In this document: positions 26,195-33,825 of the stretch, one piece after another
How positions within the stretch are numbered: the first letter of the stretch is position 1
How the letters are laid out: each line of letters starts with the position of its first letter
Origin: Bog-473 sp963750075
GTDB taxonomy: Bacteria; Actinomycetota; Acidimicrobiia; Acidimicrobiales; RAAP-2
Assembly (NCBI GenBank): GCA_963750075.1
Contig: CAVVPG010000007.1
Span: 10,092 to 74,091 of the forward strand
Length of the DNA stretch: 64,000 nucleotides
Reading direction: 5' to 3'
Position numbers and translations under genes: made by a program
The notes under the pieces: generated by a model
Told to the model about the DNA's origin: nothing
The model's database searches: none
What the model saw: the letters and a program-made list of their open reading frames with translations, nothing else

Positions 26195-27174
26195 TGGCCA
26201 CGATGTCGTTGGCGAAGGCCCTCAACGCGGGGCTGCGCCAGGCGTTGGAGCGCGACCCCGCCGTCGTGCTGATGGGGGAGGACATCGGGAAGCTCGGTGG
26301 GGTGTTCCGGGTCACCGAGGGCCTGCAGCGCGACTTCGGGGAGCGCCGCGTGATCGACACGCCGCTCGCCGAGTCCGGCGTGATCGGCACGGCCGTCGGC
26401 CTGGCCATGCGGGGCTACCGTCCCGTCTGCGAGATCCAGTTCGACGGGTTCGTCTATCCCGCTTTCGACCAGATCGTGTCGCAGGTCGCGAAGTTGCGCT
26501 ATCGCAACGAGGGCCGCGTGTCCGTGCCGCTGACGATCCGGGTGCCCTACGGGGGCGGCATCGGCGCCGTCGAGCACCACTCCGAGTCACCCGAGGCCTA
26601 CTTCGCCCATACCGCCGGGCTGCGCGTGGTCACTCCGAGCAATGCGGGCGACGCGCACCGCATGATCCAGCAGGCGGTCGCGTCCGACGACCCTGTGGTC
26701 TTCTTCGAGCCGAAGCGCCGCTACTGGGAGAAGGGCGAGGTCGACGACGACGCGACGAGGCGAGAGGATCCGCTGCACCGGGCCCGGGTGGTCGTCGAGG
26801 GTACGGATGTGACCGTGGCCGCCTACGGCCCGCTGGTCGCCACCGCAGTCGACGCGGCCCGGATCGGCGAGGTCGAGGGCACGTCCATCGAGGTGCTCGA
26901 CCTGCGGTCGCTCTCGCCGATCGACTTCGACACGGTCGAGGCCTCGGTGCGCAAGACGGGACGGCTGGTCGTCGTCCACGAGGCACCTGTCTTCTGCGGG
27001 CTGGGCGCCGAGATCGCCGCCCGGGTGTCCGAGCGCTGCTTCTACCATCTCGAGTCCCCGGTGCGCCGGGTCGGGGGCTTCGCGACCCCGTATCCGGCCT
27101 CTCGGATGGAGCGGCACTACCTCCCCGATGCCGACCGGATCCTCCACGAGGTGGACCGGTGCCTGCAGGCGTGA
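26194..27174 (+). CDS. 2-oxoacid dehydrogenase E1 component, beta subunit
   Basis: This 326-residue beta subunit starts at ATG 26194, overlapping the alpha-subunit stop. MGEDIGKLGGVFRVTEGLQ and DTPLAESGVIGTAVGLAMRG are family signatures, and the active-site region VPYGGGIGAVEHHSESPEAY follows. The C-terminal transketolase-like domain has EVLDLRSLSPIDFDT and RVGGFATPYPASRMERHYLP. With E1-alpha it forms the heterotetrameric decarboxylase. It overlaps the E2 gene by four bases (GTGA), which implies translational coupling across all three genes. Confidence 0.88.
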   Translation: MATMSLAKALNAGLRQALERDPAVVLMGEDIGKLGGVFRVTEGLQRDFGERRVIDTPLAESGVIGTAVGLAMRGYRPVCEIQFDGFVYPAFDQIVSQVAKLRYRNEGRVSVPLTIRVPYGGGIGAVEHHSESPEAYFAHTAGLRVVTPSNAGDAHRMIQQAVASDDPVVFFEPKRRYWEKGEVDDDATRREDPLHRARVVVEGTDVTVAAYGPLVATAVDAARIGEVEGTSIEVLDLRSLSPIDFDTVEASVRKTGRLVVVHEAPVFCGLGAEIAARVSERCFYHLESPVRRVGGFATPYPASRMERHYLPDADRILHEVDRCLQA

Positions 27175-28424
27175 GCGAGGTCCGGCAGTTCCTGCTGCCG
27201 GACCTGGGCGAAGGGCTGACCGAGGCGGAGATCGTGGCCTGGCACGTGGCGGCCGGCGAGCAGGTTGCACTGAACCAGGTCCTGGTCGAGGTCGAGACCG
27301 AGAAGGCAGTGGTGGAGCTGCCGAGCCCCTACGCCGGGACCGTGGCGGAGGTGTTGGCCGCGGTGGGGGAGACCGTTGCGGTGGGGACGCCGATCGTCGC
27401 CATCGACACCGGCGTCCCGGCCGTCGGCGCGACGGCGGAGAAGGTGCCCGTGCTGGTCGGATACGGCCCGTCGGCGCCTCCCCCCAGCCGCCGCCGGCGG
27501 CGCAACGTGCGCGGCCGTCACGACGGGGGACCGGCGCCCGGTGTGGCGAGCGGCTCGAGGCCACTGGCCGCACCGCCGGTGCGCTTCATGGCCCGGCAGG
27601 AGGGGGTCGACCTGGCCGACGTCACCGGTGGCGGGCCAGGCGGGATCGTGACGCGCGAGGACCTCGCCGCCTATCTGGCGTCCGATCGTGCCGAGGCCCC
27701 TCCGGCTGCTCCCGAGCGCGACGACCGTGAGTCGCGCGCGCCCGTCCGGGGCGTCCAGAAGCACATGGCCGAGGCCATGGTGCGCAGCGTCACCACCGCG
27801 CCCCAGGCGTGCGTGTTCCTGAGCCGCGATGTCACCGCCACCATGGAACTCGTCGAGCGGCTCCGCGCGCACAGGCACTTCGAGGGGGTGCGCATCACCC
27901 CGCTCGCGGTCGTGGCCCGGGCGATGGTGCTCGCGTTGCGGGAGCACCCGGCGCTGAACTCGTCGTGGGACGATGCGACGTCCGAGATGGTGACGAAGCA
28001 CTACGTGCACCTGGGGGTCGCGGTGGCGGGCCCCTTGGGCCTGGTCGTGCCGAACGTCAAGGACGCGCAGGACATGACGCTGCGGGAGCTGACCGGGGCG
28101 ATGGCCGATCTGGCGGTTCGCGCGCGCGCGGCTCGCTGCACGCCCGCCGAGATGCGCGGCGGGACGATCACCCTCACCAACGTCGGCGTCTTCGGTGTCG
28201 ACGCCGGCGTCCCCATCCTCAACCCGGGGGAGGCCGCGATCCTTGCGCTCGGTGCGGTGCAGCGGCGCCCCTGGGAGCACGACGGGCAGGTGGCCCTGCG
28301 CGACGTGGTGACGTTGAGCCTCGCCTTCGACCATCGCCTGGTCGACGGACGGGCCGCCGCGCGCTACCTCGCTGCCGTCGGTGAGATCCTTGCCGACCCG
28401 ACGAACCTCATCGCGCTCGGCTGA
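27171..28424 (+). CDS. 2-oxoacid dehydrogenase E2 (dihydrolipoamide acyltransferase)
   Basis: This is a 417-residue E2 starting at GTG 27171. Residues about 1-80 form one lipoyl domain with the modified lysine in EVETEKAVVELPSPYAG. A short Arg/Pro-rich linker leads to a peripheral-subunit-binding domain (APPVRFMARQEGVDLADVTG and GIVTREDLAAYL, about 130-170). The catalytic domain ends with FDHRLVDG, containing the active-site His and Asp. E2 carries the acyl group from E1 to CoA. The single lipoyl domain is typical of branched-chain-type complexes and of some pyruvate complexes. E3 must be supplied from elsewhere. Confidence 0.88.
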   Translation: MSEVRQFLLPDLGEGLTEAEIVAWHVAAGEQVALNQVLVEVETEKAVVELPSPYAGTVAEVLAAVGETVAVGTPIVAIDTGVPAVGATAEKVPVLVGYGPSAPPPSRRRRRNVRGRHDGGPAPGVASGSRPLAAPPVRFMARQEGVDLADVTGGGPGGIVTREDLAAYLASDRAEAPPAAPERDDRESRAPVRGVQKHMAEAMVRSVTTAPQACVFLSRDVTATMELVERLRAHRHFEGVRITPLAVVARAMVLALREHPALNSSWDDATSEMVTKHYVHLGVAVAGPLGLVVPNVKDAQDMTLRELTGAMADLAVRARAARCTPAEMRGGTITLTNVGVFGVDAGVPILNPGEAAILALGAVQRRPWEHDGQVALRDVVTLSLAFDHRLVDGRAAARYLAAVGEILADPTNLIALG

Positions 28425-28434
28425 GGTCGGGGCA

Positions 28435-28611
28435 TCACCGGCCTCCGGCCAGCAGCCGCTGGAGTCCCTCGCGCAGCGTGCGCAGCTGCCGCTCCAGGTC
28501 CTGGAGCTCGCGGACCAGCCGCATGGCCTCCTCACGGTCGAGGGCCGGGGCGCCCGGGCGGAGCATGGCCAGCGAGCGCCGCAGCGACTCCAGCTCGTAC
28601 TGGCGCTCCAT
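28435..28611 (-). CDS. Small coiled-coil hypothetical protein
   Basis: This 58-residue frame from ATG 28611 is strongly helical, with heptad-like Leu spacing in LVRELQDLERQLRTLREGLQ. It has no Cys and no domain that I recognise. It lies convergent with the E2 gene, eleven bases from its stop. The clean amphipathic pattern supports a real protein; the longer frame back to 29211 overlaps the CBS gene and is not credible. Confidence 0.45.
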   Translation of the reverse strand: MERQYELESLRRSLAMLRPGAPALDREEAMRLVRELQDLERQLRTLREGLQRLLAGGR

Positions 28612-28726
28612 CCCACGAACATATGTTCGCCCGTCCCTTGGGGCAAGGACGGGAGATTGCCGGAGCACGCCGGGGGGTATAGAAGTGCCCTCACGGGCGT
28701 GGGTCGCCCGCAATGGGAGGTCGCCC

Positions 28727-29128
28727 ATGAAGACCGTCCGGGACGTCATGCGGAGCGAGATCGAGGTGCTCCGGACCAACGAGTCCGTGGCGGACGCGGC
28801 GGCCTTCCTGGCGGCCTGTGGCGAGGACTCCGTGCCCGTCTGCCTCTCCGACGGCAGCCTGGCCGGTGCGGTGAGCAGCCGCGACATCGTGTCCAAGGTG
28901 ATCGCCAAGGGCCGCGACCCGCGCCAGGTGCCGCTGTCGGAGGTGGCTGAGCTGGGCGATGCGCTGGGGCTCGACGTGGACGCGCCCGTCGACGAGGCGG
29001 TGGCGATCATGTGCAGGCACCGACGCACCCGCCTGCCCGTGGTCGAGCACGACCACGTGGTCGGCTTCGTGACCCAGGGCGACGTCGCACGCTCGCTGTC
29101 CTTCCGCCCCTTGTGGGACGAGTCCTGA
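28727..29128 (+). CDS. Two-CBS-domain protein
   Basis: This 133-residue protein consists of two CBS motifs. The first is VRDVMRSEIEVLRTNESVAD through GAVSSRDIVSKVIAKG (residues about 4-65), the second DVDAPVDEAVAIMCRHRRT through VVGFVTQGDVARSL (about 80-128). CBS pairs bind adenosine nucleotides and often sense energy or stress. I chose ATG 28727 because GGGAGG lies six bases upstream. It is a stand-alone gene next to a regulator-like XRE/FMN protein. Confidence 0.8.
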   Translation: MKTVRDVMRSEIEVLRTNESVADAAAFLAACGEDSVPVCLSDGSLAGAVSSRDIVSKVIAKGRDPRQVPLSEVAELGDALGLDVDAPVDEAVAIMCRHRRTRLPVVEHDHVVGFVTQGDVARSLSFRPLWDES

Positions 29129-29171
29129 GCGTCGCTCGCTTCGGCCGGGCGGCCCGGATGAGAATACGGGC

Positions 29172-29870
29172 GTGAGCGCAGCCGACGATCCGTCCCACGA
29201 GGCCGCCGCACCGGCGGCAGGTCACAGCGGGGACCTGGCCCGGCGGGTGGCCCGCCGCCGGGCCGAGCTGGGCAAGAGCATCGAGGAGGTGGCGGCGGCG
29301 GCCGGCGTCGATCCGGGCTACCTGCGCTACTTCGAGGAGAGCCCGGGGGTCCGCCTGAGCACGGGCACGATGCTCCTCCTGGCGCTCGCGCTCGAGTGCA
29401 CCCCCGAGGAGCTCTACGGCGGGCGGGTCGACCGCCCCCCGGGACGAGGACGGGCGGGCCGGCATCCCGAGCTGCGCGAGCTCACGGCGCAGCAGTGCGC
29501 GGCCCACCTGCGGTCCGGCGGCATCGGGCGCGTCGTCATGGTCACGGGCCGCGGCCCGGTGGCGCACCCTCTCAATTTCGCCGTGAGCGAGGGCGACGTC
29601 ATCGTCAGCACCACGGTGGCACAGGCGGCCCAATTCGAGGACCAGCCGAGCGTGACCTTCGAGATCGACCGCGTGGACGAATCGATGGCCGAGGGCTGGA
29701 GCATCCTCGTGACCGGGCCGGCGCGCCGCGTCGACGACCCCGACGAGGTCGTCGAGCTGGCCGCGCTGGGTCTCGTGCCGTGGGCCGGTGGGCCGCGCCA
29801 CGCGCTGGTGCGCATCCATCCCGAGGAGGTGACGGGCCGGCTGATCGCCCAGTCCGTGGCGCCGGCCTAG
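29172..29870 (+). CDS. XRE-type HTH fused to a pyridoxamine-oxidase-like FMN barrel
   Basis: This 232-residue protein starts at GTG 29172. Residues about 22-82 form a Cro/C1-type helix-turn-helix (RRRAELGKSIEEVAAAAGVD then PGYLRYFEESP and TGTMLLLALALECTPEELYG). Residues about 98-228 match a flavin-binding split barrel (GGIGRVVMVTGRGPVAHPLN, VTFEIDRVDE, GWSILVTGPARRV). The combination is known in actinobacterial proteins that couple DNA binding to a flavin or F420-like cofactor, and a redox-sensing regulator is inferred. Its stop overlaps the convergent glycosyltransferase gene by four bases. Confidence 0.75.
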   Translation: MSAADDPSHEAAAPAAGHSGDLARRVARRRAELGKSIEEVAAAAGVDPGYLRYFEESPGVRLSTGTMLLLALALECTPEELYGGRVDRPPGRGRAGRHPELRELTAQQCAAHLRSGGIGRVVMVTGRGPVAHPLNFAVSEGDVIVSTTVAQAAQFEDQPSVTFEIDRVDESMAEGWSILVTGPARRVDDPDEVVELAALGLVPWAGGPRHALVRIHPEEVTGRLIAQSVAPA

Positions 29871-31276
29871 GACACGCCCGGCCCGGCGGTCATGTGCGTG
29901 AGCAGACGCGCGTAGTCGACGAGGTGGCGGTCGCTCAGGGAGTGCACGCGCACGTGGTGCCGGGCGCGGCGGCCCATGGCCGTCATCTCGGCGGGGTCGC
30001 GCATGAGGGTGGCCAGCGTCTGGCCGAAGGCGTCGAGGTCGCCGGGGTCCTTCAGGAGGAGGCCGGTCCCCGGCGGGATCTGCCCGACGATGCCGCCGAC
30101 GGCCGAGGCCACGACGGGCCGCGACTTCCACATGGCCTCCGTGACGGTGAGCCCGAACCCCTCCTGCAGGCTCTTCTGTACCACCACGCTGGCATGCCGC
30201 TGGGCCGCGTTGACCATGACCGCGTTGGCCACGGCGTCGTCCATCGGGAGGGCGACCAGGCGGATGGCGTCGCGGGCCTGCCGTGGGAGCGCCGCCCACG
30301 CGTCGAGGCATTCGGCGAGGACCTGAGCCCCCTCGGGGTCGTCGCTGACCGCGTCGACCGCGGGGCCGATGAGGGCGAGGCGCGCCTCGCTGCGGCCCGC
30401 CAGGCGGTCGGCGAAGCCGCGCAGCACACCCTGCATGTCCTTCAGGCGGTCCCAGCGCGACACCTGCACGACGAGGGGGTCGTCGGGCGACAGCGGCCCT
30501 GCGCCGCCCAGCACCGCGGAGGGCCGGTCGCCGCCGCCACCGTCGAGCACGCCGATCCGCTGCAGGACCGAGGCGACGTGGGCCGGCCGAAGCGCGCGGT
30601 TCTTGGCGGACAGGGGGTCGATGGAGGGCTCGATGATCCACACGTCGGCACCGGCCAGCCGAGGAGGCACGAACGCGGCGTGCGAGAAGACGAACGTGTG
30701 GCACTGGGCCAGGTGGGGCTGCAGGAAGTCCCAGGCCTCCTCGGTGAACGCGTTCGCACGGTCCGCGCCGATGTGACAGCGCCAGGCGACGCGCGCGCCG
30801 TAGTCGATGAGCCGGTTGGCCAGCCCGGCCGTCTGCGGGTCGTGCAGGAAGACGATGTCGCCGCGGTGGACCATCCCGTCGATCGCCTCCGCGTTGGCGT
30901 CGAGGACGGCCCGGTAGTGCGCCGCGGCGCGGTCTCCCAGGTCGCCGCCGTCGCCGGCCACGCCGTGCAACCGGTTGTGCAGGCGCTTGGTGATCGCGAA
31001 GAACTCGGGGTCGGCGTCGATCACGAGCCAGCGCGCGTCCGCGCCGGCGTCCCGGGCGTAGCCGCAGAGCAGCTTCAGCATCTCCGCCACGCCGCCGCCG
31101 TGCGCGGTCGAGCTGATGTTCCACACCCGCGCCCCGTCGACCGACGCCAGCGCCGTCGCGGCGGCCTCCAGCAGGGCGGCGAAGCGCGCCGGGCCGATCA
31201 GGCGGCCGAGCCGCTCTATGGAGTGCACCGGCACCTCGGCGTCCTTGGGCACGGGCACGGCGCCATCCTTGTACAC
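29867..31276 (-). CDS. TreT-like glycosyltransferase (GT4, putative trehalose synthase)
   Basis: This is a 469-residue GT-B fold enzyme. VWNISSTAHGGGVAEMLKLL near residue 50 is the nucleotide-sugar-proximal loop typical of TreT-type trehalose glycosyltransferring synthases. The C-terminal domain carries VQVSRWDRLKDMQGVL and the EX7E-like motif in QEGFGLTVTEAMWKSRPVVA. TreT joins NDP-glucose and glucose to make trehalose; related GT4 enzymes make other disaccharides. HDPQTAGLANRL and RCHIGADRAN are also family-typical. Start ATG 31276 gives the expected length. Confidence 0.75.
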   Translation of the reverse strand: MYKDGAVPVPKDAEVPVHSIERLGRLIGPARFAALLEAAATALASVDGARVWNISSTAHGGGVAEMLKLLCGYARDAGADARWLVIDADPEFFAITKRLHNRLHGVAGDGGDLGDRAAAHYRAVLDANAEAIDGMVHRGDIVFLHDPQTAGLANRLIDYGARVAWRCHIGADRANAFTEEAWDFLQPHLAQCHTFVFSHAAFVPPRLAGADVWIIEPSIDPLSAKNRALRPAHVASVLQRIGVLDGGGGDRPSAVLGGAGPLSPDDPLVVQVSRWDRLKDMQGVLRGFADRLAGRSEARLALIGPAVDAVSDDPEGAQVLAECLDAWAALPRQARDAIRLVALPMDDAVANAVMVNAAQRHASVVVQKSLQEGFGLTVTEAMWKSRPVVASAVGGIVGQIPPGTGLLLKDPGDLDAFGQTLATLMRDPAEMTAMGRRARHHVRVHSLSDRHLVDYARLLTHMTAGPGVS

Positions 31277-31459
31277 CGGCGTTGACCGCAGTCAGCTCGT
31301 GCCGGAGGCGTCCCGCACGGCCGGGAGGCTGACGCGGATGTCGCCGTGGGAGTCCTCGACCCTCTTTCCCGAATGCAGGTGGAGCGCGAGCGCACCGGCT
31401 TTGCTGCGCTGGTCGGCCACGGCGGCCCAGTCTAGGGACGGCGGTTAGCCTCGGCGGCG

Positions 31460-32239
31460 ATGTGGCCGCCGCCGCCGGAGGGGACCTGGGTCATCGACCT
31501 CGACGGTGTGGTGTGGCTCCTGGGTCGTCCCATCCCCGGGGCCGACGAGGCCGTGGCGCGGTTGCGCGGCGCGGGGGTCCGGGTGCTCTTCGCCACCAAT
31601 AATTCGGCGCCCACGCGGGCCGAGCTGCACCGGAGGCTGGCGCACTGCGGCATCACCGCGGAGGACGCCGACCTCCTGACGTCGGCCGACGTGGCCGCCG
31701 GCCTCCTCGCCCCCGGCTCCTCGGCCGTGGTGCTCGGAGGCGACGGCGTGCTCGAGGCCCTGAGCGGGCGTGGGGTCGCGGTGGTGCCCGAGGCGCCGGC
31801 GGATGCCGTCGTGGTCGGATGGACCCAGTCGCTGTCCTTCGACGCCGTGGCCCGGGCCGCCACCGCCGTGCGGGCCGGGGCCCGCCTGGTCGGGACGAAC
31901 GACGACCCGACGTACCCCACGCCGCAGGGCCTCCTGCCCGGTGCGGGGTCCCTGCTGGCCGCGGTGTCCACGGCGGCCGAGTCGATGCCCGAGGTCGCCG
32001 GCAAGCCCCACCGGGCCACGGTGGAGGCGATCGCGGCCCGGGTGGCCCCCGGGGAGCTGCGGGCCATGGTGGGGGACCGCCCGGCCACCGACGGCGCCCT
32101 GGCGGACCGGCTCGGCATCCCCTTCGCGCTGGTCCTCTCGGGCGTCACGCCGGAGGGCCGTGTCCCCGACGGCGCCGCGGCCGACGCCGTCGCCCCCGAC
32201 CTGGCCACCCTGGTCCGCCTCGCCCTCGACGGTCGGTGA
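31460..32239 (+). CDS. HAD-superfamily IIA hydrolase (NagD-like)
   Basis: This is a 259-residue HAD phosphatase. Motif I is VIDLDGVVWLL near residue 12, motif II the FATNNSAPTRAEL segment, the conserved Lys lies in AGKPHRATVEA and motif III in MVGDRPATDGALADRLGI. The cap insertion between about 85 and 175 is of the C2 (IIA) type, as in NagD and 4-nitrophenylphosphatases. It dephosphorylates small phosphorylated metabolites; the true substrate is unknown. A TAGCCT hexamer lies eight bases before the ATG. Genes of this family commonly precede tlyA in actinobacteria. Confidence 0.8.
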   Translation: MWPPPPEGTWVIDLDGVVWLLGRPIPGADEAVARLRGAGVRVLFATNNSAPTRAELHRRLAHCGITAEDADLLTSADVAAGLLAPGSSAVVLGGDGVLEALSGRGVAVVPEAPADAVVVGWTQSLSFDAVARAATAVRAGARLVGTNDDPTYPTPQGLLPGAGSLLAAVSTAAESMPEVAGKPHRATVEAIAARVAPGELRAMVGDRPATDGALADRLGIPFALVLSGVTPEGRVPDGAAADAVAPDLATLVRLALDGR

Positions 32240-32250
32240 ACGGAATGCGA

Positions 32251-32281
32251 ACGAAGTGCTTGCTAATAGCTAGCACTTCGT
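32251..32281. promoter_or_regulatory. 31-bp near-perfect palindrome, putative operator
   Basis: Two 14-base arms (32251-32264 and 32268-32281) are inverted repeats with one mismatch, separated by AAT. The outer ten bases, ACGAAGTGCT and AGCACTTCGT, are perfect. The right arm ends at the first base of the -10 hexamer and the left arm covers a likely -35, so a dimeric repressor bound here would block transcription of the phasin/histone-like gene. Confidence 0.7.
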
Positions 32282-32286
32282 ATACT
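32260..32286 (+). promoter_or_regulatory. Promoter TTGCTA / TATACT, leaderless
   Basis: TTGCTA (32260-32265) and TATACT (32281-32286) are spaced by 15 bases. TATACT ends eight bases before ATG 32295 and there is no ribosome binding site, so the transcript probably begins at the start codon. It is the best consensus promoter seen in the window. Confidence 0.6.
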
Positions 32287-32294
32287 CTTGTTGC

Positions 32295-32954
32295 ATGGCA
32301 AGCAATGAACGCATACGCAAGTACCTCGACGCGGGGACCGTGCTCGGGCAGGTCAGCCGAGGCCGGGCCGAGGAGATCGTGCGAGAGTTGGTGAACGCCG
32401 GAGACATCCAGCGCGGCCAGGCGCAGGAGTGGGTGGACAACTTGGTGGAGCGGAGCCGGAAGACGAGCGAGCAGGTCCTCGAGATGGTGCGCCACGAAGT
32501 GGCGGCCCAACTCGAGAAGATCGACGGGAAGCCGCTCGAGGCGCTGGCCAACCAGGTGGCCGACGTCCTGAAGAAGTCCGCGGAGGCCGGGCGCAGCGCC
32601 ACCAAGGACGTGACCACGCAGGCCGGCAAGGTGACCAAGGACGTGACCACGCAGGCCGGCAAGGTGACCAAGGACGTGACCGGTCAGGCCGGCAGGGTCA
32701 CCAGGCACGCGACCAAGCAGGCGGGCAAGGTGACCAAGCAGGCCGGCAAGACGGCCGAGGGTGTGCGCACCCAGGCGGGCAGGACGGCCACCCGGGCCGC
32801 CGCCGCCGCCAAGAAGGTGGCGCCGTCCCGCCGGCACCGGCGCAAGGGTGCGGGCGAGAAGGCGTCCTCCAAGAAGGACGCCGCACCCAAGGCCAAGGCG
32901 TCGGCCAAGAAGCCGTCGACATCGGCGAAGTCGCCCAAGAGGGCCGCCAGCTGA
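32295..32954 (+). CDS. Phasin-like / histone-H1-like Lys-Ala-rich protein
   Basis: This 219-residue protein has two parts. Residues about 1-100 are helical and resemble phasin or PHA-granule regulator-like proteins (YLDAGTVLGQVSRGRAEEIV, WVDNLVERSRKTSEQVLEMV). Residues about 103-219 are Lys/Ala/Thr-rich: repeats of TKDVTTQAGKV, then a histone-H1-like basic tail with KKVAPSRRHRRKG and AKASAKKPSTSAKSPKRAAS. The tail would bind DNA or polyanions. It is preceded by a strong promoter inside a palindromic operator and overlaps tlyA by four bases. A granule-to-nucleoid linker or stress nucleoid protein are both possible. Confidence 0.65.
   Translation: MASNERIRKYLDAGTVLGQVSRGRAEEIVRELVNAGDIQRGQAQEWVDNLVERSRKTSEQVLEMVRHEVAAQLEKIDGKPLEALANQVADVLKKSAEAGRSATKDVTTQAGKVTKDVTTQAGKVTKDVTGQAGRVTRHATKQAGKVTKQAGKTAEGVRTQAGRTATRAAAAAKKVAPSRRHRRKGAGEKASSKKDAAPKAKASAKKPSTSAKSPKRAAS
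32601..32753 (+). repeat. 33-bp tandem coding repeats
   Basis: Four units of 33 bp (from 32601, 32634, 32667 and 32700) plus a partial unit encode the Thr-Lys-x-Val-Thr-x-Gln-Ala-Gly-Lys-Val repeat. The first two are identical in DNA, so slippage could change copy number. Confidence 0.8.
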
Positions 32955-33811
32955 CCAGCGGTACCCGCCGCCGGCTCGACACCGAGCTCGTGCGACGGGG
33001 CCTCTTCCCTACCCGGCACGAGGCCCAGGCGGCGATCGCCGCGGGCAACGTCCTCGTCTCGGGCGCCCCCGCCGACAAGCCCGCCCGCCTCGTCGCGCCC
33101 GACGAGGCGCTCATCGTGCTCGGCCCCCCGTCCCCCTTCGTCGGCCGCGGGGGCCTCAAGCTCGATGCGGCGCTCTCCCGCTTCGCGGTGCCGGTCGCCG
33201 GCCGCCGCGCCCTCGACGCCGGTGCGTCCACTGGCGGCTTCACCGACTGCCTCCTCCAGCGCGGCGCCTCCCACGTCTACGCCCTCGACGTCGGCCACGG
33301 CCAGCTCCACCCCGCGCTGCGGGCGGACCCCCGCGTCACCGTCCTCGAGCGCACGAACGCCCGCACGCTGACCCCCGAACAGCTACGCGGGGCCGACCCC
33401 GCCTACGAGCCGTGCCCGCTGATCGTGGCCGACGTCTCGTTCATCTCGCTGCGCAGCGTCGTGCCCGCGCTCGCCGGACCGGTGTCGGCCCCCGACGCCG
33501 ACCTGGTCCTGCTGGTCAAGCCCCAGTTCGAAGCCGGTCGGGCCGCCGTGTCACGTGGCAAGGGCGTCGTGCGCGACCCGGCGGTCTGGCTGGGCGCGCT
33601 CGAGGGCGTGGTGTCCGCGCTCGGTGACGCCGGAACCGGCATCATGGGGGCGATGGCCTCACCTCTCACCGGCGCGGCCGGCAACGTCGAGTTCCTGCTG
33701 CACGCCCGCAAGGGCGTCGCAGGCCGCGAGGCGGGCGAGGCCGCCGCCCTGCTCTCCGCCGCCGTGGCGGAGGCGGTGGGCCACCTGATCCCGGCCGACC
33801 CGGCCGGCTGA
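32951..33811 (+). CDS. tlyA: TlyA-family rRNA 2'-O-methyltransferase / hemolysin
   Basis: An S4 RNA-binding domain begins at once (RRRLDTELVRRGLFPTRHEA) and is followed by an FtsJ-like methyltransferase domain. LDAGASTGGFTDCLLQRGA is the SAM-binding loop, and ADVSFISL and VKPQFEAGR carry catalytic residues. TlyA methylates the ribose of 16S and 23S rRNA, which affects capreomycin sensitivity in mycobacteria. The start is unusual: the only codon giving a complete S4 domain is CTG 32951, overlapping the previous stop as CTGA. GTG 32990 is the first conventional alternative but trims the S4 domain. Confidence 0.8.
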   Translation: MTSGTRRRLDTELVRRGLFPTRHEAQAAIAAGNVLVSGAPADKPARLVAPDEALIVLGPPSPFVGRGGLKLDAALSRFAVPVAGRRALDAGASTGGFTDCLLQRGASHVYALDVGHGQLHPALRADPRVTVLERTNARTLTPEQLRGADPAYEPCPLIVADVSFISLRSVVPALAGPVSAPDADLVLLVKPQFEAGRAAVSRGKGVVRDPAVWLGALEGVVSALGDAGTGIMGAMASPLTGAAGNVEFLLHARKGVAGREAGEAAALLSAAVAEAVGHLIPADPAG

Positions 33812-33825
33812 GCCACGCTGGCCCG

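Noticed and set aside
31292..31420. 42-residue minus-strand frame (GTG 31420) between the TreT-like and HAD genes
   Set aside because: Composition is plausible (ALALHLHSGKRVEDSHGDIR) but it is very short, has no clear ribosome binding site or domain, and may be chance.
32251..32281. Palindrome as a CIRCE (HrcA) element
   Set aside because: The GTGCT/AGCAC core recalls CIRCE, but arm order and spacer (3 instead of 9 bases) do not fit TTAGCACTC-N9-GAGTGCTAA.
32601..32753. 33-bp repeats as a CRISPR or other non-coding array
   Set aside because: They are in-frame coding repeats without spacers and match the protein repeat exactly.
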